Source: Sindora glabra
Taxonomy: Eukaryota > Streptophyta > Magnoliopsida > Fabales > Fabaceae
NCBI GenBank assembly: GCA_020226215.1
Contig: CM035236.1
Span: 57,597,057-57,661,056 of the forward strand
DNA length: 64,000 bases
Direction: 5' to 3'
How positions within the stretch are numbered: the stretch's first letter is position 1; every line of letters begins with the position of its first letter. Below are positions 26,536 through 38,699 of the stretch, one piece after another. A model generated the notes under the pieces. That model ran no database searches. It saw nothing but the letters and a program-made list of their open reading frames with translations, and was not told the origin of the DNA. The position numbers and the translations under genes are program-made.

Positions 26536-29491
26536 TGTAAAAACCCAAATTAGGATAAGAAAAAAATAATAAATAAAATAGATTTAGGAAAATAAGTTTA
26601 AAAATTTATTAAATTTTGAAAATTTTGATAAATTGAAAAAGTAAGAAAATTACCTAAAAATACAACAAATTAACTTTAAAATTTTATGGTTGACTAAAAT
26701 TAATTTTTAGGGCTTAAAAATGATTGTAAAAGATTGAAATTGAAGTTCCAAAAAATATGTAAAGGTTTAAGGATGAAAACATAAAAAAGTAAAAAATTTT
26801 GGGTTAAATTGTAATAAATCCTTTTGCATTTTGAAGTGGTTTAATTTTTTTGTATTAAGTTAATTTGACCCAATTTTGAAAGCCCAAATTTATCTTTTGA
26901 GACCTAAAAATATAGGCTCATGGTTCCTAAGGGAAGCTAAAGGCCTAAGTGAGGAAAAGATTAAATTTAGGGTTATTTTGTAATAAATTATAATTATCTA
27001 ATTTATGTGAATTAATTTTATTAGCTATAAGAGTAATTATTTTTTGAATCTTTAGCTTTTTAAACGTGAAAGCCAACTCCTCCAAGTGTCTCAAGATTTT
27101 TTTTCTCACAACTCAATAAAAAATTAGTAAAAAAATTATAAAAATTTGTGGGATTTTCTTGAGTTTTGTATAAATAAATAGGCTAGCCATTTGGAGTAGA
27201 AAATTACTGCTCCTTAGCTACCCAAAATGTGCAAAAGGAGAGGGAAATTAGTGGGAAGTTCAAGTCTTCAATTCTTCTTCAACTAGTAACTTTACATAGG
27301 TAACATAAAATTTTTTCTAATTTCTTCAAAACTTCTTAAGCTTCTTCTTAAATTTCTAAAATTTTGATTCATTTTCATGAAACTTATTCTTACTAGTTCA
27401 AAGAATTCCTTAGGAGTTTAAAAAGCAAAAAGATTAAAGTGAGTGATTATTCCTACTATTTTTAAGATCATGTCAAGATATGAGTTGCAATATGATTAAT
27501 TTATGAGTAATTTTACTTATTTTGTTATAAGTTATGACATGTTACTGCTTTGAGATCTTTATTATGATCTTCAAATGATATATTATTGGGGAATTGATGT
27601 TGGAAAGATTAGGAAAAGGAATCATTAAGTTTGTGTGGAAAGGTTGAAAGTAGAAATTGCAATTATGAAATCAATTTTCTATGTCATGCTGATTAGGAGT
27701 CATGCTACTTCTCACAATTTGAAATTTAGAAAAATTTTAAAATCTTAAATTTTGGACAAACCAAAGTTTTATTTAGTGTTGAGATGAATGAGGATGAGTT
27801 AGATAAATTTTTGGGACTTTAGAGGCATGAAAAAAAATCAAATTGTAAATAAATTACTTAAGAAGTTCATTTCAGAACCCTGTGCTAGCTGGTCACAGGT
27901 TTAATATTTTTTAGGGTACCAAATGATTAATAAAACTCATGAAAAATTTTGTGCTTATCCCTTCATATGTTAGGAGATTCACGACCAAGTTTGGTGGTAA
28001 TAAGAGTTTATTTAGATATCCAATAATTTTTTTTTATTTCAAGTGCTTCAATGCTGCCCTAGTTTTGGCCTTATTTGATTAGTTTCGGGTTTCCTTTTAT
28101 TTAACCCATTAAATGAATGAGGAAACTTATAAAACTTTAGCGATATGATATTTAGGATGTTAACAAATTTATGTAAATTAATTGCCATGAAACTTTTATT
28201 TAACCTATTAAATGAATGAGAAAACTTATAAAACTTTGGGGAATATTTACGATGTTAATAAATTTATGTAAAAGTTTCACGGCAATTGAAGATGATTAGG
28301 TTGCCTAAATGGTAGTATTATTTGAATTGTTCTAATGTGGTCCGAAATTTTATAAGCTTAAGTTCTTATTTTTAATTCACTAGTTAATTCATGAAATTAG
28401 TTGCACAACGCTTGATTTATTTCTTGTTTAAAATGTTAAAAATGTTATGACAAAGTTTGGCATCAAATAGCTTTCATTAAATTAATGAAAAAAGAGATTG
28501 GATTGCTAATATTATTATGTTGTCCTATTTTATGTTCCTAATGGGTTCAAGTTAATCAGTCCCCATAAAGATAGTTGTACTATTTAATTATTGTATTTTA
28601 TCCAATATCATATTAGGAACATAAAAAGGAAGTTCCGAACTATAATACTTGTGCAAACTTTCTTGAAATACTTGAGAACCTCCAAGGAAGTATTAAAATT
28701 ACTTATGACATATTGAGATGTAGTATATAAAATACTTATAACATAGTGGGTATTTGATTATGCACTTGAAAATGGATAAAATGATTGATGTGTTGATATC
28801 CTATTATTACTTATTGTGAATTAAGAGGCATGAGATATAACATTTTTTGTAAAGAAGGAGAGGAGCGATCAATAGTAGAAGGAAAATGTTGGTGGCCTTA
28901 GGTCTAGAAAGGTGGGGCATAAAGTTGGACCGAAGGTATGAAGCATCTTGTATATACCTGTCATTGTCATTTCTATAACTCTACAATATAAATAAAAAAT
29001 ATCTAATTGAGGAATCGTTAATTTGTTACTAAATAGACATTTAATTAGAATGAGAAATTAGTTGTCCTAATTAAGGATTTCTTAAGTAGAAAAAGGATTA
29101 GTCACTCACTAAGTATATTTTATACTCATTTTTTGTTGTGTACATTTTATAATAGGTACCGATCATGGAATTAAGGCAGCAAATTGATATTTGTATAGTA
29201 ACCTTCTAGTTTCTCCATGATATCCATAGGATACTTTATGACATGGGTTTAGTTTTTATAATATGAAATATTTTTGTAAATTATATGTCTATATAAGTGA
29301 TTATTTTTTAATATATATATATATATATATATGGAGTTTAGTTTTTGAGTTTAGATGTCTGCTTCTTTTGCAATAATAATTTAATACAGGTATCAGAGAA
29401 CTAGATGCTTATAAAGATATCTAATTAGCATAATAGCATTAATTAGATATATTTACGCTGGTCACAATAACAATAAAATGGGTCATGACCA
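26536..29491 (+). repeat. 5' LTR of the Ty3/gypsy element (2956 bp)
   Basis: It begins TGTAAAAACCCAAATTAGG and ends AATGGGTCATGACCA. It aligns along its whole length with 34368-37120: for example the block AATTAATTTTTAGGGCTTAAAAATGATTG is found at about 26697 and again at about 34529. Confidence 0.92.
28095..28292 (+). repeat. 99-bp tandem duplication within the 5' LTR
   Basis: The stretch starting TTTTATTTAACC(C/T)ATTAAATG occurs at 28095 and again at 28194. The 3' LTR has it once (about 35910-36010), so the duplication arose after integration or was lost from the other LTR. Confidence 0.85.
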
Positions 29492-29493
29492 AG

Positions 29494-29510
29494 TTGGTAT
29501 CAAAGCATGA
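29494..29510 (+). promoter_or_regulatory. Primer-binding site (Met-tRNA type)
   Basis: TTGGTATCAAAGCATGA lies two bases after the LTR end. The plant initiator Met-tRNA site is usually TGGTATCAGAGC, so there is one change (G to A) in its core. Confidence 0.85.
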
Positions 29511-29688
29511 TCTTAGATATCAATAACATTTTTGTAATAAAGTTAGTGGGGGGCTAGCTAAATCATGAGGACTTAGGAAGGTTCATGTAGAAATAAGTAT
29601 CAGTCATTGCGGATCCATGAAAATTTTAGGTAACTTTTCATTTTTTTCAATTAGTACTTTTTACTAATTAAGATTATTTTAGAAAATT

Positions 29689-30860
29689 ATGGCTAGGCAA
29701 ACTCAACCTTGGATACCTTGTCAATCTACCGGAGCACATTTGGAAATGCTAGAAAATAAGGCATCTATAAATGTATTCTCAGAGAACCTTCATAGGGTAG
29801 GGCAAGAATCGTCTAAAGCTTTGATATGGGCTATAAGGTTGCAACAAACATTAGAAAGATTTCTGGATCAAAACCAAAATCCTCTTACTCTATCACCCTA
29901 TATCACCATCTAGATGGTAAGTCCTATCATTGCCTTTAAAGGAAAGATTACAGATAGTACATGAATTTCAAAAGTTAAATCCTTCAAAATACGATGGTGT
30001 AGATCTTATTGTAGATCTTTATCAATTCATAGATTAGATTGAGAGGGCTTCTACATTGATTGGATGTGATGAGAATATGATGGTAGAGTCAGTAGGCTAT
30101 CACTTGGAACATGTTGCTCATATCTTGTATGTTCATAACATCAAACCTATCATTTGGCACAAGAACTTATCATATAGTGACAATTTTAAACTGAATTTAT
30201 GGACAAATTTTTGCCCTCGAGCATTCATGAAGCCAAGGCACATGAGTTTGAAATACTCACTTAGGGATCAATGGTAGTCACGCAATATGATGCCCAATTC
30301 ATAAGATTATTTAGTATGCTGAACATTTGGTGCCTATTGAGAAAGCTAGGGTGAACTAATTTATCCATGGTCTTAACGACTACTTCTACGATTGGGCGAA
30401 CGTTTCTAATACCATGGCATATAAATTAGCTTTAGATCAAGCATCAAAGTTAAGATAAGTGTTGGGGAAAGACAGAATCGGGAAATAACCCGGGAAGAGA
30501 AAAGAAAGTCAAAGTTTCAAGTAGGAAGCAATAGAAACACCAAAAAAAAAAAATCAACCATGCAAAATGTATCAACCAGAAGTAAATAAACTAGCAAGAG
30601 CAAAATAAATCGAAGGAAATTCTAAAGAAAAGAACCTAATAACAGATCCAAAAGTGGATTTGATGCCTCTAGTCAAGTTTATCCTCCCCTTCCACTGTCT
30701 AATAGCCCTCCCCAATGCCCATGTTGTAACTTTAGTCACTTTGGACCTTGTAGATCCTGCTTTACATGTGGATAGCCAGGGCATCGAGCAATTCAATGCC
30801 CTACTACACAACAAGGTAGTAATGTTATAGCCCTTAGTGTTTGCCCCCTTTAAAATATAA
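29689..30860 (+). pseudogene. gag remnant with zinc knuckle
   Basis: The reading frame opens at 29689 (MARQTQPW...), 198 bases after the LTR. A capsid-like stretch follows (KLNPSKYDGVD at about 29970, then frames with AFMKPRHM and MTVVTQYDAQF-like residues at 30220-30300). A CCHC zinc knuckle, C-x2-C-x4-H-x4-C, lies at 30758-30799 (CFTCG..GHRAIQC) but has a TAG stop between the second cysteine and the histidine. Gag would normally form the virus-like particle and bind the RNA genome; here stops at 29911, 30036, 30278 and inside the knuckle make it non-functional. Confidence 0.82.
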
Positions 30861-30941
30861 CTTCTGCAAAAACAATAAACAATACCCAAGAGGAAGAACA
30901 TGGGAAAGGAACCAATAGGAATATAGGCTCAGATATATGCT

Positions 30942-31253
30942 ATGACATGCCAGAAAGCCCAAGCCTCTAATGCAGTAGTGATAGGTACAGTACTAGTTGA
31001 AACCTTTCTTATAAAAGTAGTATTTGATCCCAGTGCTACACATTTGTTTATATCCAAAGCTTTAGCAATGAAACTTTTAAAACCACTAAATGATTTAGAG
31101 GAACCTTTAGTGGTAAATACACCAATAGGTGAGACAACGCTAACAACTCAAGGCATAAACAATTGTGTAGTTCGAATAGATAATCATTCAACTATAGTCA
31201 ATTTGATTGTGTTGGAAATGATAGACTATGATATCATTTTGGGGATGGATTGA
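30942..31253 (+). pseudogene. Retroviral-type aspartic protease domain (degenerate)
   Basis: Open for 103 codons. The plant Ty3 protease landmarks are visible: the active-site loop FDPSATHLFIS, where the family has DSGATH, so the catalytic Asp is kept but the next two residues are changed, and the closing motif DYDIILGMD. A TGA codon directly follows where the family continues WL. It would normally release the Gag and Pol proteins; the loop changes suggest it is inactive. Confidence 0.88.
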
Positions 31254-31479
31254 CTGTCTAAGTATTAGGCTTATGTAGATTATTATCATAAAATAGTCAT
31301 ATATTAATCAGAGGATGGTATAACCAAAATCTTTCAAGGCAAAAAAAAGATAGGAATTCCTACCTTTATGACATGTACCAAGGTTAGAAAATTAGTAAGT
31401 AAAAGATGTGTCATGTGGATGGTTTCAATAAAGGAACTTGAGAAAGAAAAAGTGACCATAGATCAAGTTCCTATAGTAA

Positions 31480-32345
31480 AAGAATTTTTTGATGTTTTTC
31501 CAGATGACTTACTTGCCAAATCTAGAAATTGAATTTCCTATTGAGACCATTTCAAGAGTAAATCTAATATCTATTACTCTTTATAGAATGACATCAACAA
31601 AGTTAAAAGAATTAAAGAAATAATTGCAAGATTTATTAGATAAGGATTTTATACAGCCTAGTACATCACTATAGGGAGTGTCAATGTTGTTTGTGAAGAA
31701 GAAGGATGGATCATTACAGTTGTGTATTAATTATTAACAGTTAAACAAAGTTACCAGTAAGAATAAATATCCTTTATTAAGGATTGATAATCTATTTGAT
31801 CAATTGCAAGGCTTTCAATACTTTTCGAAAATTGATTTACGATTCAATTACCATCAATTGAAAATTTGAAAAGAAAAACATCCCAAAGATAGCATTCTGA
31901 ACTTGTTATAATTATTACAAGTTTCTAGTTATGTCATTTAGACTAACTAATGCCGTTGTGGCCTTTATTGACCTAATGAACTATGTTTTCAAACCCTTAT
32001 TGGATAAATTTATTGTAGTATTTATTGATGATATTTTGGTATATTCTAAAAGTGAAAGAAGAGCATGCTCAACACTTGAAAATCACATTGCAAACATTGC
32101 AAGAGCATAAATTATATGCTAACTTCTTAAAGTAAGAATTTTGAATGAAGAAGGTGCATTTCTTAGGGCATATAGTATCATAGAAAGGAATACAAGTGGA
32201 TCCTCAAAAGATCTAAGCAATATTGAAATGGCCACGATCTTCCTCGATGATAGAAATATGAAGCTTTTTAGGATTGGTAGGATATTATAGAAGATTTGTA
32301 AAGAATTTTTCGAAGATAGCTGCACCTTTAACTCAGTTAACTCGC
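31480..32345 (+). pseudogene. Reverse transcriptase domain (frameshifted)
   Basis: The signature blocks of a Ty3 reverse transcriptase occur in order but in different frames: LLDKDFIQPSTS (about 31635), FVKKKDGSLQLCINY (about 31690), NKYPLLRIDNLFDQLQG (about 31760), FSKIDLR (about 31825) and the catalytic FIDDILVYSK at 32021-32050, where the usual Y/F-x-DD box reads FIDD. Stops and frame changes between blocks (for example at 31735 and 31868) rule out activity. Confidence 0.92.
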
Positions 32346-32360
32346 TAGGGAGTCAAATTT

Positions 32361-32708
32361 GTGTGGAATGATAATTGTGAAAGAAGTTTCCAAAGATTAA
32401 AAGAATGTCTTATGTCTGTTATTGTGTTAGCAGTGTCCAATAATATAGAGGGATATATAATATATTGTGATGCATCTCGAGTGGGATTGGGATGTGTACT
32501 AATGCATGAAGGAAGAGTAATAGCTTACGCATCTTGCCAATTAAAGAGGCATGAATTAAATTATTTCACTTATGATTTAGAAATAACAGTAATAATATTT
32601 GCCTTAAAAGTATGGAGACATCACTTATATGGAACTACTTGCAAGATTTATATAGATAAAAAAAGTCTCAAATACATTTTTGAACAGAAAAAACTTAATA
32701 TGAGATAA
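32361..32708 (+). pseudogene. RNase H domain of the Ty3 polyprotein
   Basis: Open for 115 codons. Landmarks: YCDASRVGLGCVL with the first catalytic Asp, YASCQLKRHELNY, the DLE(I) block with the catalytic Glu, and YIDKKSLKYIF where the family has TDHKSLKY, so the Asp is kept and His replaced by Lys. It would degrade the RNA strand in RNA/DNA hybrids. It is separated from the integrase frame by an in-frame stop at about 32706. Confidence 0.9.
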
Positions 32709-32713
32709 AGGAA

Positions 32714-34290
32714 ATGGATGGAGTTTATAAAGATTATGATTGCTTTATTTACTATCATCCAAGTAAAGTTAATGTAGTAACTGATACTTTAAGTTGGAAA
32801 GCTCTTAAAAACAAAAGGAAGAAATTAAAAGAAAATAGAAATGTAAAATTAGTTTATATAACAATACATTTCATAATAGTAGATCAAATCAAAGTAGCTC
32901 AATTAAAAAACAAAGCTACAAATGAAGAAGGGGCCGATTTGACCATAAATGAAGAAGGAATAATTAGAAATAAGAATCGGCTATGGGTACCTACAACGTT
33001 ATGGCAGGAAGTATTAAGGAAAGCTCATGAGTCATCTTATACAATGCATCCTAGTGCAATAAAAATGTATCCAGATTTGAAAGATCTATATTGGTGGGAT
33101 GGGATGAAGAAATCAATATGAGATTACGTGATCAAATGTCTGACTTGCCAGCAAGTAAAAGTAGAGCACTAGCAACTAGTAGGCTTTTATCAAAATATTC
33201 ATATACTGGAATAGAAGTGGGAAGGTATTACAATGGGTTTTATAATTGGATTATGGCGAACTAGCAAATGATACGATTCCATTTAGGTGATCATGAACTG
33301 CTTGACAAAATCTGTACATTCCATACCAGTAAAAATAACATACTCAACATTGCAATATGCTCAGCTTTACATGGACAAAATTATTCCATTGCATGGTGTA
33401 CCACCCCTAATTATTTTGGATCGAGGATCACAATTCACATCCAGATTTTAGCAATCATTTCAAGAAACATTGGGGACTCAATTACAGTTTAGCATAACAT
33501 TCCATCCTCAAAATGATAGGCAATCAAGAGAATAATCCAGACACTAGAAGACATGCTCAAAGCCTGTGTGATTAAATTTGAAGGATGTTAGGATAAGTAT
33601 CTGTTGCTAATGGAATTTGCTTATAATAGTTATCATACTAGTATACAAATGGCTCCATTTAGAGCATTGTATGGTAGAAAGTGTAGGTCACCTATTGGAT
33701 GGTTTGAACAAAGTGAAGTAAGGATGATTGGTCTCGATCTTGTGGAAGATGCTATCGTTAAGGTACAAACAATTAGAAAGCATTTACAAGTAGCCCAAAG
33801 TTAACATAAATCTTATACAAATAATAGACATAGAGCATTAGAATTTCAAGAAGGTGATCAGGTGTTTTTGAAAGTTACACCTATGAAAGGGGTGATGAGA
33901 TTTGATGGAAAAAAAAGAAAAACTATCATCAAGATATATTGGTCCTTATAGAATCAATGAACGAATTAGAGAAATTGCATATTAGCTCAAATTACTAGAA
34001 AGTATGAGAGTGGTACATCTGATTCATGTGTGCATGTTAAGAAAGTACATTCCAGATGAATCTCATATAATGAAGAAAATACCAATGTAATTAGACTAAA
34101 AACTAATAAACAAAGAACAACTTGTTCAAGTTATTAATTGGTAAATAAGAAAATTGCAATCCAAAGAAGTCTTGATGGTCAAGGTAATATGGGAAAAACA
34201 TGGAACTCAAGAGGTAACTTGGGAATTAGAGAAAGATATGAGAGAGAAATATCCAAACTTATTTGGTAAGTTTCCTTTCCATAATTATTC
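32714..34290 (+). pseudogene. Integrase with GPY motif and C-terminal tail
   Basis: The HHCC zinc finger is visible at about 33015-33155 (LRKAHESSYTMHPS, then CLTCQQ after a stop codon at 33119). The catalytic core is poorly kept (33180-33640) and crossed by stops and shifts. Its end, MEFAYNSYHTSIQMAPF and LYGRKCRSPIGW at 33610-33700, is well preserved. The GPY/F module follows (GPYRINERI at 33943). A tail at 34154-34270 (VIWEKHGTQEVTWELE..MREKYPNLF) is the chromodomain-like end found in chromovirus integrases. The family inserts the cDNA into the host genome; this copy cannot. Confidence 0.9.
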
Positions 34291-34352
34291 CACAGTTAAT
34301 CATAGATTTATATATTATTCTAACATTTTGAAAATTTGAGGACAAATTTTCT

Positions 34353-34367
34353 TGAAGGGGCAGAGCT
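34353..34367 (+). promoter_or_regulatory. Polypurine tract
   Basis: TGAAGGGGCAGAGCT sits immediately before the 3' LTR, preceded by GAGGACAAATTTTCTT, the usual context in plant Ty3 elements; the tract is interrupted by two pyrimidines. Confidence 0.65.
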
Positions 34368-37120
34368 TATAACAACCCAAATTAGGACAAGAAAAAAACA
34401 ATAAAATAGATTTAGAAAAATTAGCTTAAGAATTTATTGAATTTGGAAAAATCTAATGAATTGAAAAAGTGAGAAAATAAGCTAAAAATGTAGCAAATTA
34501 ATTTTAAAAGTTTATAGTTGACCTCAATTAATTTTTAGGGCTTAAAAATGATTGTGGAAGATTAAAATTGAAGTTCCAAAAAATATTTAAAAGTTTAGGG
34601 GGAAAATGCAAGAAAGTGGAAGATTTAGGACCAAATTGTAATAAATCCTTCTATCTCTTTAAGTGGTTTAATTTTTGTTTGTATTGGGTTTGCTTAACCT
34701 AATTTTTGGAAGCCCAAATCTAACTCTTGAGGCCTAAAAATGTATACCCATGATTAGCCCAAGCTTTCAAAAGAAGTTAAGGATCTAAGTGAGAAAAAGG
34801 TAAAATTTAGGGTTATTTTGTAATAAATCCTAATTATTCAATTTATGCAGATTAATTTTATTAGCTATAAGGGTAATTATTTTTTTAATCTTCAGCCTTT
34901 TAAACATGGAAGCTAACTTCTCCAAGTGTCCTAAGATTTTTTTTTCATAATTTAATAAAAAATTAGCAAGAAAATTGTAGAAATTTGTGGAATTTTCTTA
35001 AATTTTGTATAAATAAATGGTTTGGCTATTTGGACCAGAAAATGGCTACTCCTTAGCTAACCAAAACCTGAAAAGGGAGAGGGAAATTAGTGGAAAGTCT
35101 AAGCCTTTAACTCTTCTTCAACTAATAGCTTCACATAGATAACAAATTTTTTTCCAATTTCTTTAGAACTTCTTAAGCTTCTCCTTTCTAAATTTCTAAA
35201 ATTTTGATTCATTTTCATGAAGTTTCTTCTTACTAGTTTAGAGAATTTCTTGGGAGTTTAAAAAGGAAAAAAGATTAAAGTAAGTGATTATTCTTTAGGA
35301 TCATGTCAAGATATGAGTTACAATATGGTTAATTTATAATTTCTTTTACTTGTTTTGTCATAAGCTGTGACATGTTGCTACTTTGAGGCTCTTATTAATA
35401 TATTGTTGGGGAATTAATGTTAGAAAGATTAGGAAAAGGAATCATTAAGTTTGTGTAGAAAGGTTGAAGGTAAAAATTGTAATTGTGAAACAATTTTTCT
35501 ATGTCATGCTAATTAGGGATCTTGCTACTTCTCACAATTTGGAATTTTGAAAAATTTTAAAATCTTAAATTCTGGACATACCAAAGTTTTTTTAGTGTTG
35601 GAATGAATAAGGATGAGTTAGGAAAATTTTGGGGATTCTAAGCATGAGAAAAATAAAATTGTAAGTAAATTACTTAAAAAGTTCATTTTAGAATCTTGTG
35701 TTGGCTGTTCACTAGTTTGATATTTTTTATGGTATCAAATGATTAATAAAAACTCATGAAAAATTTTATGCTTACCCTTCCATATGTTAAGAGATTCACA
35801 GCCAAATTTGGTGATAATCGGAGTCCATTTAGATATCTAATAAAAATTTTTTATTTCAAGTTCTTTAATGCTATCTTAGTTTTGACCTTATCTGATTGGT
35901 TTCGAGTTTCCTTTTATTGACCTATCAAATGAATGAGAAAACTTGTAAAACTTTGGGGATGTGATATTTAGGAAATTAGCAAATTTGCGTAGAAGTTTTG
36001 TGGCAATTGAAGGTGGTTAGGTTGCCCAAATGTTTGGATTACTTTAATGCAATTTGAAATTTTGTAAGCTTGAATTCTTGTTTTTAATTCACTAGTGTGA
36101 ACTCATAAAATTAGTTGTATAACACTTGATTTATTTCTTGTTTAGGATGTTAAAAATGTTGTGACAAAATTTGGTATAAAATAGCCATTTGATTGATGAA
36201 AAGAGGGATTAGATTGCTAATATCATTATGTTGTCTTGTTTTATGTTCCTAATGAATTCTGGTTAATCAATCCCCATAAAGATATTTACCCTATTTAATT
36301 GTTGTATTTTGTCCAATATCATGTTAGGAACATAAAAAGGAAGTTCTAAACCATAGTACTTATACAAACCTTCTTGAAATACTTGAGAACCTCTAAGGAA
36401 GTATTAAAATTGCTTATGACATATTGAGATGTAGTATATAAGACACTTATGGCATATAGGTATTTGATTATGCACTTAGAAATGGATAAAACTGGTTGAT
36501 GTGTTGACATCCCATTATTACTTGTAGTGAATTTAGATGGGAGAGATATAATATCCTTTGTAAAGAATGAGATATAATATCTTTTGCAAATAAGGATAAA
36601 ATGGATAAAAAAAGAAGTGATTAGTAATGAAGGAAAAAGATTGGTAGCCTTGGGCCTAGGGAGGCGAGAGATAAGGTTAAATCGAAAGTATAAAGCAACT
36701 TTTGTATACCTACTATTACTATTTCTACAACTGTATAATACAAATAAAAAATATCTAATTGAGAAACTATTCATTTGTTTACTACATAGGCATTTAATCA
36801 AAATGAGAAATCATTAGTTTTTTCCTAATCAAGGATTTCCTAAGTAGAAAAAAGATTAGTCACTCACTAAGTATATTTTATATTCATTCTTTATTGTGTA
36901 TGTTTAATGATATATATATATATATATATATGACTATTAAATATATAATGTATGTAGTTTAGTTTCTAAGTTTAGATGTTTACTTCTTCTGCAATAATAA
37001 TTTAATATAAGTATCAAAGAATTAGAGGCTTGTAAGGATATTTAGTTAGTATACTAGCACTAATTAAGTATTTTTACGCTGGTCACTGGTCATAATAACT
37101 ATAAGATGGGTAGTGATACA
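34368..37120 (+). repeat. 3' LTR of the Ty3/gypsy element (about 2753 bp)
   Basis: It begins TATAACAACCCAAATTAGG, so the canonical TG has become TA, and ends near GGGTAGTGATACA. It is co-linear with the 5' LTR but visibly diverged (many substitutions, small indels and only one copy of the 99-bp unit). It includes a (TA)n tract at 36912-36932 matching that at 29312-29332. Confidence 0.88.
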
Positions 37121-37300
37121 GTTAGGATACTCGTTATTTCCAAAATTTTCTTTTGTTATAAAATATATTATCTCAAAATTTTTTGTCTTCTCTTTCTCAC
37201 ACTCCTAATTCAAATATTCAAGCTAACTCCATCAAATCCATCAATTAAGTTCTAGCCAAAGAAAAGATAATAATCATCACTTTTGCTTCATCTATACAGT

Positions 37301-38690
37301 TGTAATATCCTAAAATAGGATAACGAATATAAAGCAAGAAATTTCTCTAGAAAACCTTGATTTAAAAATCTCGGTAGGAAAAATTGGATAAAATTCAGAA
37401 TTGTAAAGATAATTGGAAAGTAAGCCTTAATTAGAAAATTTTTGAGGGCTTTAATAGGCATATAATAGATAAAAATTTAATTAAATTTTGATATTAGACT
37501 TATGAGAGTCATTTTATGAATTCGGTGAAATTTGAAAATTTGATAAATCAAAAAATGAGAAAAGGAGCAAAAAATATAGCAAAATTTTTTTAAAAAAATT
37601 TATAATTGGCCTAAATTAATTTTAGGACTTAAAAATGATTGTGGAAGATTAAAAGTGAACTTTAAAGATACTTAAAAAATTTAGGGGTGAATTTACAAGA
37701 AAGTGAAAGAGTTAAGGGTTAAATCGTAATAAATCTTTTTTATCTTTTAAGTGGGCTAATCTTTATTTGTTTTGGACTAATTTGGTCCATAATTTAGAGG
37801 TCCATATTTGGTTTTGGGAGCCCAAAACATGAGCTCATGAGTGGGCCTAAACTTTTCAAAGAAGCTAAGGACCTAAGTAAGAAAAAGGGTGATTTGGAGT
37901 CTTTTTTGTAATAAACCCCAATTAGCCTTAAAGATGGCTTAATTTTAGTGGCTAAAGAGTTGTTCAACCTTTTTTGGGGTAGTTGGACGTGCAAATAGGG
38001 CTCTCAAGTGTTCCTTGAAAATTTTTAGAAGGACTATATGGAAAGATCAGAAAAAAAACCTAATTTTTAGCATTTTTAATTAAAGAAATATTTGGGAAAA
38101 ATAAAAGGGCAACTGATCAGCCTTTCCCAACCATTTTACATGCCTTTCCTACAAGGAAATCAGGTTAGCCTAAAAGCGAGTAAAGATAAAGAAGAAATCT
38201 AAAGAAAAAAAAATACTAATATTTTTCTACTAAGTAAATTCCTATCTTAATCTCTCCAAGTTTATCTGATTTCCTTTGAATTAAAACTCTAAAACCCTAG
38301 TGTATTTTAGTGATCAACTACTGATTGAAGAGTTTTTAAAGAAGGTTTTGGAGTCAAGTTTTAAGGTAAGTAATGATTTGTTGTAAATTTATGAAGTTCC
38401 TATTGGTAGATTGTTGAAATTGGCAAATATTATCTCTTTGGTGTAATTTTGTGTTGGTTGTTATGTGAGCTGATTTGAAATGGATTTGTACACATTGTGA
38501 TGTTGTTGAAATGAATAATTGAACCAAGGATGATGAGAATGAAGTTGTTACAAATTGTAACTAAAGAATTTGCCGAAGTTGTGATAGGAACTTGCATAAG
38601 AAAGTTAGTAATGTTGTTAAAATTTTGCTAAAATGTAGCAATGAAAAACTTAGATTTAAACTACCAACATGTACATTTAGATCTTCTCTG
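37301..38690 (+). mobile_element. Truncated LTR of a related Ty3 family
   Basis: It begins TGTAATATCCTAAAATAGG. From about 37600 it shares long co-linear blocks with the LTRs of the 26536-37120 element (GACTTAAAAATGATTGTGGAAGATTAAAA, GGGAGCCCAAAACATGAG, AGAAGCTAAGGACCTAAGT(A/G)AGAAAAAGG, TTTTGTAATAAACCCCAATTA). No LTR 3' end is found; similarity stops near the RTE LINE fragment at 38700. The boundary at 38690 is approximate. Confidence 0.7.
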
Positions 38691-38699
38691 ATGAAAATA

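Larger units (their letters stand above)
26536..37120 (+). mobile_element. Ty3/gypsy LTR retrotransposon, near full length but decayed
   Basis: The element has a 5' LTR (26536-29491), primer-binding site, gag, protease, reverse transcriptase, RNase H, integrase, polypurine tract and 3' LTR (34368-37120), in the order that defines Ty3/gypsy (integrase last). Met-tRNA primer site, LTRs near 3 kb starting TGTAA and ending GGGTCATGACC(A), and a chromodomain-like C-terminal tail point to a Tekay-type chromovirus; this clade call is inference from layout. Every coding domain carries stops or frameshifts, and the two LTRs differ at many sites and by a ~99-bp duplication, so it is old. I could not find a matching 5-bp duplication (CAATT at the left, GTTAG at the right). 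Confidence 0.92.
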
